From assembly GCF_030272615.1 (NCBI RefSeq), contig NC_081410.1, forward strand, positions 139,602,849 to 139,666,848: 64,000 nucleotides of DNA, in the 5' to 3' direction. A program made the translations under genes and the position numbers. Shown here piece by piece: positions 56,440 through 64,000 of this stretch (its first letter is position 1; every line of letters starts with the position of its first letter). Source of the stretch: Cryptomeria japonica. Taxonomy: Eukaryota > Streptophyta > Pinopsida > Cupressales > Cupressaceae. The notes below the pieces were generated by a model. It did no database searches and was not told the DNA's origin. It saw nothing but the letters and a program-made list of their open reading frames with translations.

Positions 56440-57499
56440 TGTTGGTATTTTGGTATGGTTTTGTCGTTGATGTCAACACCTGCTAAATACACCTACTTTG
56501 GAGATCCAGCAACATTCACCGGCAATCAGTAAATTGTTCAAACAATCACTGGTATATGGTTAACCAGCACAATATAATGTTCACCGGTATCTGCAATGAC
56601 ATGGAAGACACTTGGTAATGTCGAAGACATCATGTGGACACTTTTCCTTGAAGTAATATCATTGGTATATTCTTATTTGCATATTTGCTTTTACCGGCAA
56701 ATAGGTCCAGGTTATCCAGGGTTACACGGGCAGGTTTATCTTTTCCAGATCAGCATGGCACGCTATGGAGATGATTTATTAGTGTTATAAAAGCATTAAG
56801 CCAACATGTTCAATTGGTTATTGCATCGGATATTGTATTATTTGTAAAATGTTTTATTGTAATATCTTGTAGAGCCGACCTACTAAAATTGGTCTTAGGG
56901 TATGGTATAAATGTAAGATCTTATTTGTAAGATCAAATGTGGAATGCGAAAAAAGATTTAAGGAAGGATATATGTGAGATCAAGCAAAGATATACACGAA
57001 GACATCATTTGAAGGTAAAGTTAGGTTTTTGTAGAAGCATATCAGCATTACACCGGTACTGAATCCAGCATATGAAGATGTTATTTTGTGCAATACATTC
57101 TCATTGGATTTAACCATCCAACTGTAATCAGTGTGACTCCCGTTTGTGTTTGAGCAGTGAGCTCTAGGCTGTTGGCCTTTTTGCATGTGCAGACCCCTCT
57201 TTGTACACTTACTATCTGCAGTAGTATCATCTGATTGTGGGTAAGGTTTCCCACCATGGTTTTTCCCCTTACAGGGTTTCCACATACAAATATTTGTGTC
57301 ATGTGTTGTGGTTGACTTTGTGCTTATGTTTCATGCATTAATTCTTACCGGTATAGCATTTCCTGTCAACACTGTTTACGAGCACATTTAACTGTCTTAC
57401 CGATATTAAGCATTAAGTTGGTTAATAAGATTTTGGTTTGAATTTATTAGACAACTGATTCACCCCCCCCCCTCCTCTCAGTTGTCCCCAGGACCTACA
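56440..57499 (+). repeat. N3 3' LTR
   Basis: TGTTGGTATTTTGG to GGACCTACA. The TATA box is at 56906-56912 and the U5-end hairpin at 57450-57458 with 57478-57486. Followed at once by TTGTC. Confidence 0.95.
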
Positions 57500-59010
57500 T
57501 TGTCTGGTTTGCTCAACACCGACAACCCTCTAACTGCCTTGATCTTACTAGCCTTTACAATGTTATCAAAGTTTACATGGAAGAGTCTCCTATGCCATAT
57601 CCAGCTATCATCAAGCTTAGCCATAAGACATGTACTTATATTTGCATTCAGATGAAATAAGTTACCTTTAGTTTTCATGTCGGTAGCCACCAATTTACCA
57701 TCTTTTCCCTTGATTCTGCAAGCTCCATTCTTGAATTTCAAAGTGAGGCCACTATCATTTAGCTGGGCAACACTTAGAAGGTTGTGTTTGAGACCATCAA
57801 CCCAGTACACATTGTCAGCACTACTCTTTCCATTCAAAGAGATGGACCCTCTGCCTTTGACCATGCATGGTGCATCATTGCCAAAGCAAACCACACCACC
57901 ATCATACTCCTCTAAGGATAGAAACTTGCTCCAGTCACCAGTCATATGGTGAGAACAACCACTGTCAATGATCCACTCATTGAAATTATCAAACCGGGAG
58001 ACAAGAGCCTTCTTGTCTACCACATCTTCCTTTACAGCAACAAACACAATGTCTTCATTCTCTTCATCTTCTAATTCCTCATCTGTGACACCTTCATCAA
58101 CTACCACAAAACAGTTTCTATGGCTTCCTCCTTTGAATTTCTTGAACCTTTCTGGTTTATCCTTGTTGTCACTATTGGGATAGTTCATAGCAATATGTCC
58201 TATCCAGTTACAGGAGAAACATTTCAAAGGGAGCTTACCTTTGTATTTACAAGTCCCTTTTGGAAATCTCCTAGCAAGAAGAGCTTCAAATTCCATCAGA
58301 AACTCTTCATCCTTCATCTCTCTATTCTAATTAGGTTCCCCACTAGTGCTAGCCTCTTTTCCTTTTCTGGATGGTATAGTAGAGGCTTTAAAAGTTGATT
58401 TTGTCTTTTGAACACTGCCATCAAGACTATTCAGTTCATAGGTTGTCAACTTGGCTATGATGGAGTCCAAGGACACCTTAGACTTGTCTATTGATCTCAG
58501 CTCCTGAATAGCAGCGACCCTTATTGCATAGACCGGCAACAGGGATCTCAGGACTTTACTTACCACAATGGAATCTTCTATTTTGCCACCTACACTCTTT
58601 ATTTCTCCAACAACTATTTTGATTCTTATTCCATACTGCTGAATGGTCTCTCCTTCAACCATCTGCATATCTTCAAACTTCCCTCTCAGGCTTTCTTCCT
58701 TAGCTTATTTTACATGCTCATCACCACCATAAATATTTTCAAGAGCATCCCATACCTCTTTGGGATTTTCCTTGTCCTGAACATCAATAAACTCAATGTT
58801 AGATAGACTACTAATGAGGGCTTCCATGACTTGCCCATTTTCTTGTATCTCTCTCTTTTGGTCATCGGTGAGAGTACCGGTAGGAACAACATATACATTT
58901 TCAACATAACTCCAGTGTTGAACACCCATGCTTTTGATGAATATCTTCATCCTGTCTTTCCATATACCAAAATTTTCCCTGTTAAACTTTGGACCTTCCC
59001 TCTTCATCAT
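57500..59010 (-). pseudogene. N2 gag, protease and start of integrase, broken
   Basis: Read on minus from ATG at 59010: MMKREGPKFNRENFGIWKDR, IENxYGGDE-type residues, then a stop after DEHVK (58705). Next is DMQMVEGETIQQYGIRIKIV and KVLRSLLPVYAIRVAAIQEL to GEPN (58327), stop, and EFLMEFEALLARRFPKGT. The zinc knuckle CFSCNWIGHIAMNY has its last Cys changed to Tyr. The protease motif WIIDSGCSHHMTGD is intact. Pre-integrase reads WIWHRRLFHVNFDNIVK, and the frame reaches LSKPDN, where N3 interrupts it. It continues at 51251. Confidence 0.93.
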
Positions 59011-59065
59011 TTGACTAGGATCTTTTCCTCAAGCAGTTAAGCTTACAAAACAGAGGACTTGGAGT

Positions 59066-59077
59066 GCTCTGATACCA
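59066..59077 (-). other. N2 primer-binding site
   Basis: On minus TGGTATCAGAGC, an exact complement of the initiator tRNA-Met 3' end, two bases from the LTR. Confidence 0.93.
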
Positions 59078-59079
59078 AT

Positions 59080-60315
59080 TGATAACTCAATGATGAACCA
59101 CGAGTACCAAACCGGTATTGAGAGGGGGGGGTGAATTAGTACAAACACAAATATAGTCCAAAACTGGTTTGACAGCAAATACCCCAAATGACTGACAAAT
59201 AGGGATACTGGTAGAATAGAGTGCAACCGGTAACATCTAGTACAGCTCAATCAGTCATGAACCGGTCGCTCAATAAGCTACCCTCTTAGCTCACTACTAC
59301 AATATCATTATATTCTCATGCATAAACAGGTAAACTCAAGCATCAAATGTTCACAGCAGTGAGTTCAATATGTTTTATAGATAGGCATAAAACATAGAAC
59401 CTTCATATGCTTAACAAGTAAAACAAAGCATCACAAGACAAAAGCATTTCACATGACACACATATTTTTCACGTGGAAACCCAACTAGGAAAAACCATGG
59501 TGGGGATGAATACCCACAAGCTTCTTTTTGAACTCTTTAGAAGTTCGCTCTATTAGGAGCCTTGTCCGGTTAAAGACATTACAATAGGTTCTACTATGAA
59601 CCGATCCTGTTAGGGATCACCCAGTTAAGGGATACCTGATTAAGGGTTAAACCCAGTAGGGTCACCTTGTTAGAGGATTTCAAGAACTCAATAGCTGAAA
59701 GGATCTCCTAAACTCTATAGCTTCTCAGAACTCATTAGCCTCGAGTTACCCGGTTAAGGGATTTGAATCAAGCCTATTAGGACCACCCAATTTAAGGGAT
59801 TTTGACTTAAGCCAATTAAGGCTACCCTATTAGGGGATTTTACAACTGTTGAAGTGGTTAGAGATCAACAGGAATTACAATGATCTATTAACAGCACTCA
59901 ATGCTAATGCAGATTCGTTTAGGCTCCTCTTTTCCTTCTGCACTTTCACTTTGCAGGTATCTCTTCTCTCCTTTGGTCTAGCAAGAATTACGTATCACTT
60001 CCCTTGGATACACACTCACAACTTTTTCCAACAACCTCAAAAAGAAACACAACATCGACCTTATAGGAAACATATAGGTCGGTAGCAAAAACCTTAAACC
60101 CTAAACTTGTTAGGTTAAGCAATTTAAATGGTTCGATCCTGACCGTTGAATCATACTGCATTAAATGCAGCAATCTTGAATTGATCTCAAGACATTCACC
60201 TATCACATGTGTCGGTTCACACCATGTCTCATATTGACATCAATGACAACATACAATATCATTATGTCTTCATGTCGGTTTACATAATGCCATGTCGGTT
60301 CACATAATGCCAACA
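59080..60315 (-). repeat. N2 5' LTR (1236 bp, internally deleted)
   Basis: Same edges as 46804-48424 (TGATAACTCAATG, ATGCCAACA). The text jumps from GACATTC to ACCTATCAC near 60197, removing about 384 bp that the 3' LTR keeps. Transitions weaken the U5-end hairpin here (GTATTGA with TTAGTAC). Confidence 0.93.
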
Positions 60316-60316
60316 A

Positions 60317-60688
60317 TGTTAGACCAATTGGGTCTTTACTTGATTAATTAAACAATATTTGTTTAATTCTTTAAGTTCCCAATTATCTTTTTACACTTAA
60401 GCTAACATTAGGTGCATATTAATTAATTATTTTATTAATTATTATGTGCAAGCCTAGGGTTTTCCCTTTTTAGGGTTTATTGACATATTAGAGGTTAATT
60501 TTTCTTTTCATTGGATTATCTTTTCACAATATATTTTTGGTGAATTGGAGCTCTCATTTTTTGAGAATGTTTTTCTTGTGTTTTGTGTGTTCTTCAGATT
60601 ATTGCTTCATTACTTCTCCTTGTAACAAGTTATTCGGCTTGCAGAAGATCTTTAGGCTACTGTGGGGTTGTATTTCTCAACTCCAATA
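60317..60688 (+). repeat. N1 3' LTR
   Basis: TGTTAGACCAATTGGG to CTCCAATA, 372 bp as in the 5' copy. Its first four bases double as part of the N2 target duplication. The AGTAA duplication of N1 follows. Confidence 0.94.
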
Positions 60689-60693
60689 AGTAA

Positions 60694-61560
60694 CTAGAGA
60701 TACTTTGGTTGGAAAACTTTCAGCTTTTGAAATTGAGGAGTTTGGTCATCCTGCTACTATAAAGACAGATCTAGATTTCAAGGCATCTAGATCATTTGCA
60801 TCATCATCATAATCATCATCATTTGACAAATCTGATTGGAAAGCCTTTTATGCAAGAGAACTTGAAGAAATCAGGAAAGAAAATGAAGAACTTGAAGCAC
60901 TATTTGCAAGGAAAATGCCTAAAGGTCCTATTGGAAGTAAGTATGAAGGTAAAGAACCCTTTAAATGTTTTAACTACAATAAGATTGGTCATATGGCATC
61001 TACGTGTCCTAATAGACATGAAAGATTGAAAGAAGAAGCTAAAAGAACATACAAACCTAACCCTGAATATCAGAGATACAGATTTAAGAAGAATAGAGAC
61101 AAATCTTGTTACCTTGCTGATGAAGGAGTCACTAATGATTCTGATGAGGATCTGATAGACAATGGATGGGTTTTTGTTGCTATAACAAAAAATCAACTGG
61201 CACCTACTGTTCAACCGGTAGAGCAGGCCCTGGTAGATAAAATTGAAGATAAGGATGAATGGACCATTGATTCTGGATATTCACATCATATGACTGGTGA
61301 TAAGAGTAAATTCTTAACCTTTCAGGAATACAATGGAGGTCTAGTAAGATTTGGAGATGACAAAGCTTGTTTGTTCAGAGGAAAAGGAACTATATCACTT
61401 GATGGTAAGCACAATACTAATAATGTTTACTATGTTGAAGGATTGAAGCATAATCTCTTGAGTGTTGGTCAGTTAGTTGAAAAAGGATTTCAGTTACAAT
61501 TCAAGAATGGTAAATGCAAAATCATGAACAAAACTGGTTTGGAAATTGCAGTCGGTAATC
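60694..61560 (+). pseudogene. N0 gag (rest) and protease
   Basis: The gag frame resumes RDTLVGKLSAFEIEEFGHPA. A small TCATCA-type repeat contains a TAA near 60810. The zinc knuckle CFNYNKIGHMASTC has its second Cys changed to Tyr. The protease motif WTIDSGYSHHMTGD keeps DSG. The frame from 60915 is open through VEGLKHNLLSVGQLVEKGFQ into integrase. Sister copy N3 differs by scattered residues only. Confidence 0.93.
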
Positions 61561-62684
61561 AGAGTAAAGGTAATATCTTTCATTTGAATAATAGTGAAAC
61601 GACATGCTTGATTGCACATATTGATGAAAGTTGGTTATGGCATAAGAGACTCTGTCATGTAAATTTTGATTGCATTGTGAAAATCAGTACAACTAAGGTA
61701 GTAAGAGATTTACCTAAGATTGTCAAACCTCACAATCTGGTATGTAGAGAATATCAATTTGGAAAGCAAGTTAGAGAATCTTTTAAGAGTATTCCAGAAA
61801 AATCCAATAATGCTCTTGACTTAATTCATACTAATTTATGTGGTCCAACAAGAACTAGAAGCTTACAAGGAGATAGACATTTTATACTAATCATTGATGA
61901 CTATTCTAGAATGTGTTGGGTTACTTTTCTCGGGGAGAAATCAGAAGCACTTGGGAAATATAAACTATTTAAGGTGATGGTAGAAAATGAAACCGGAAAG
62001 AAAATCAAATATCTAAGATTAGATCAAGGAGGTGAGTTTACATCTAAGAAATTTAATACATTCTATGAAGTGAATGGGATCAGAAGACAGTTGTCAGCAC
62101 CCCGGACACCCCAGTAGAATGGAGTTGTAGAAAGGAAAAATAGAACTATCTTAGATGCAGCTAGAAGTATGTTATCAGAAGAAAATCTACCACATGTATA
62201 TTGGAGAGAGGCACTAAGTACAGCAGTCTATACATTCAACAAAGTTCAAATCAAAGGTGAAACTGATAAGACCCCTCATGAATTATGGTTTGGTATTACT
62301 CCTACTTTTAAATATTTCAGAATATTTGGAAGTAAATGCTATATTAGAAGAGATGAGTACATTGGTAAATTTGATCCTAGAAGTGATGAAGAAATATTTC
62401 TTGGTTATTCATCTAAGAGAAAGGCATCTAAATGTTTTAACAAGAGATTGCAGAAAATTGTTGAGAGTACAAATGTGAAGATTGATGAACAATACAGAGG
62501 AACTTCAAGGTACATAGACTCTGAACTGGTAATACAGATACTGACAAATGAACCTACAATGAATACACTAGTACAAAATGAAGACTCAGTTACACCGGTA
62601 TCATCTAAAAATTCCACAGTAACTGAGGAACAACAAGAAACAAAGACACCCCGATATGTAAGATTGAACCACTCTGAAGATTAG
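61561..62684 (+). pseudogene. N0 integrase
   Basis: LWHKRLCHVNFDCIVK, VCREYQFGKQVRESF, LIHTNLCGPTRTRSLQGDRH (Asp of the first catalytic position region reads Asn), IIDDYSRMCWVTFLGEKSE, RLDQGGEFTSKKF. A TAG replaces Gln in TPQ-Q-NGVVERKN (62115-62117). The C-terminal region lost in N3 is complete here: SEENLPHVYWREALSTAVYT, LWFGITPTFKYFRIFGSK, FLGYSSKRKASKCFNKRLQK. A TAG after LNHSED ends the frame. Confidence 0.93.
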
Positions 62685-64000
62685 ATAATTGGGAACAAGT
62701 ATCAAGGAGTCATGACTAGAGGAAGACTGGCAAATGAAGAGGTATGTCTTATTTCTCAATTGAACCAACATCAGTTAATGAGGCATGTGAAGATAAACAC
62801 TGGATTAAAGCTATGGAAGAAGAATTAGAAAAAATTGAAAAGAATAACACATGGACATTAGTTCCCCGACCTAAAGACAAAAATTTAATTAGAACAAAAT
62901 GGGTATTTAGAAACAAATTTATTGAATATGGTAAAGTAATCAGAAATAAAGCAAGACTAGTGTGTAAGGGATATTCACAGAAAGAAGGAATTGATTATAA
63001 TGAAACCTTTGCATTGGTAGCTAGAATTGAGGCAGTGAGATTATTCTTGTCTTTTACAGCACACAAGAACTACAAAGTATATCAAATGGATATTAAATGT
63101 GCATTTCTGAATGGAGATCTTGAAGAAGAAATTTATATTGAACAACCTGATGGATTTTCTTTGACAGATGAAAAGGATATGGTTGGTAGGTTAAGGAAAG
63201 CTTTGTATGGGTTGAAGCAAGCTCCAAGAGCTTGGTATGCTAGATTGGATAAGTATCTTTTGAAGATTGGTTTTTCTAAAGGTACTGTTGACAACAACTT
63301 ATACTACAAAGTGACTAATGATGACTTCTTGGTTATAGAATTTTTTGTTGATGATATAATCTTTGGAGGAGAAGATGGATTATGTAAAGACTTTTCTAAT
63401 GAAATGCAGCAAAAATTTGAAATGTCTATGATTGGAGAGATAAAATTATAAAATTCTTTTTAGGATTGTAGATTTCACAGACTGATAAAGGTATATTCTT
63501 GAGTCAATCTAAATACTTGAAGGAGTTACTAAAGAAATTTGGTATGGAGAACTCTAAACCGGTAAGCATGCCTATGACTACAACTGATAAGTTATCACTA
63601 AGGGATGAATCAACACCTGTTAATCCAAGTAGATACAAGTCTATGATAGGAGGTTTACTGTATTTGACACAAACAAGACCTGATATTATGAATGCAGTAT
63701 GTATTGTTTCAAGATTTCAGAGTAATCCTAAAGAAAATCACAAATCAGTAGTAAAAAGGATTTTCTAGTACTTACAAGGCATCACAAATCTTGGCTTATG
63801 GTATCCTAGAGATGAAAACTTTGAATTATGTGCATACACAGATGAAAACTAGGAAGGAGTTGTCGATGACAAAAAAAGCACCACCGGTGGAGCATTTTTT
63901 CTTGGTAGTAGATTAGTTTCTTGGTTGAGTAAGAAACCAAGTTGCACATCTTTATCAACAGCAGAATCAGATTATGTTGCAGCAACAACTAATTGCACAC
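62685..64000 (+). pseudogene. N0 reverse transcriptase and RNase H, cut by the window
   Basis: A one-base deletion near 62758 shifts the start ([16 protein letters not shown] follows). RT has [55 protein letters not shown] and [10 protein letters not shown]. At about 63440 an 8-bp tandem duplication (ATAAAATT twice) breaks the frame after MIGEIK. Then SKYLKELLKKFGMENSKPVS, GGLLYLTQTRPDIMNAV, and RNase H with TAG codons in RIF-Q-YLQG and in the DANWAG motif. The element runs off the window within RNase H. Confidence 0.93.

Larger units (their letters stand above)
51252..57499 (+). mobile_element. N3: innermost Copia, sister of N0
   Basis: A complete 6.25-kb unit with LTRs at 51252-52313 and 56440-57499, an exact primer site, two polypurine motifs and the perfect target duplication TTGTC (51247-51251 and 57500-57504). 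The two LTRs differ at roughly 5% of positions by eye, about seven transitions per transversion. It is the most complete element here, but it lacks part of integrase and has a frameshift and two stops. Confidence 0.97.
46804..60315 (-). mobile_element. N2: Copia inserted at the tip of the N1 3' LTR
   Basis: A minus-strand element with its 3' LTR at 46804-48424 and 5' LTR at 59080-60315. The target duplication is GTGTT (46799-46803) and ATGTT (60316-60320), one transition apart. Removing N2 restores AAGGGGGGTGTTAGACCAAT, the N1 tract and LTR start. The interior is split by N3 at 51251/57500. Confidence 0.95.
40916..60688 (+). mobile_element. N1: Copia inside N0 gag
   Basis: Two 372-bp LTRs (40916-41287 and 60317-60688) begin TGTTAG and end CCAATA (TG..TA). 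The target duplication is AGTAA (40911-40915 and 60689-60693). The interior is a full-length but heavily stopped gag-pol (42548-46583). The first bases of the 3' LTR were hit by N2. By eye about 19 of 372 LTR positions differ, mostly transitions. Confidence 0.95.
39258..64000 (+). mobile_element. N0: outermost Copia of the nest (continues past the window)
   Basis: N0 has a 5' LTR (39258-40313), primer site and gag start, is interrupted at 40915, and resumes at 60694 through protease, integrase, RT and into RNase H at the window end. The insert N1 is bracketed by AGTAA, and the gag frame reads on across it (MPNTSV then RDTLVGKLSAFE). The left flank is GTACT (39253-39257); its partner is out of view. 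N3 is a sister copy of the same family. Confidence 0.95.

Noticed and set aside
39258-64000. Endogenous pararetrovirus or other viral insertion
   Set aside because: Gene order protease, integrase, RT, RNase H with LTRs, tRNA-Met primer sites and 5-bp duplications is Copia; no movement or envelope-like gene is visible.
1-64000. Bacterial-type operons, Shine-Dalgarno sites or terminators
   Set aside because: The content is entirely eukaryotic transposable elements; such signals would have no meaning here.

Overview
ORGANISM. This is repeat-dense plant nuclear DNA, most likely from a gymnosperm (conifer type; inference, medium confidence). The support is several Ty1-copia families with 1.0-1.6 kb LTRs, a plant L1-type LINE with a terminal RNase H, a long degenerate CCCTAA-type interstitial telomere-like array, AT-rich spacers, and no cellular gene, rRNA or tRNA gene that I can recognise. 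Nearly every reading frame belongs to a decayed transposable element. LAYOUT 1-27 kb. RE1 (about 1-6330, minus) is a Copia element with a cut-off 3' LTR, a broken gag-pol and a 5' LTR. It sits in an LTR of a second Copia (RE2, 6331-7205), which runs at about 7205 into the body of an unrelated Tnt1-like Copia (RE3, to 12156). At 13429-14760 lies a coding frame of an unrecognised repeat-borne protein family ('WEDRR family', copy 1). RE4 (16052-18160) is a small non-coding LTR element with two LTRs and a perfect GGATT target duplication. A telomere-like array with roughly 300-bp higher-order repeats fills 20107-22880, followed by a 175-bp foldback and tandem repeats. LAYOUT 27-39 kb. A dead LINE (about 27345-33480) is followed by WEDRR copies 2 and 3, which meet tail to tail. 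Copy 3 is split by a solo LTR with TCTTG duplications. Next is the 3' part of an LTR element whose only visible frame is a non-pol, coiled-coil-like protein (RE5, 36664-39257, minus). LAYOUT 39-64 kb: A FOUR-LEVEL NEST. N0 (Copia, plus, 39258 to beyond the window) was interrupted in gag by N1 (another Copia, plus, 40916-60688, target duplication AGTAA). N1 was hit within the first bases of its 3' LTR by N2 (third Copia family, minus, 46804-60315, GTGTT/ATGTT). N2 was split in pol by N3 (plus, 51252-57499, TTGTC), which is a sister copy of N0. Removing each insert and one duplication restores the interrupted frame or LTR. HOW THE PARTS WORK. Each Copia body reads gag, protease, integrase, reverse transcriptase, RNase H between a tRNA-Met primer site and a polypurine tract. 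None is intact: stops are mostly TAG at expected Gln codons, with frameshifts and an integrase deletion in N3. The least expected features are a pairing-preserved hairpin with a C-rich loop at the U5 end of several LTR families, a duplicated polypurine tract, the RE5 protein and the WEDRR family.
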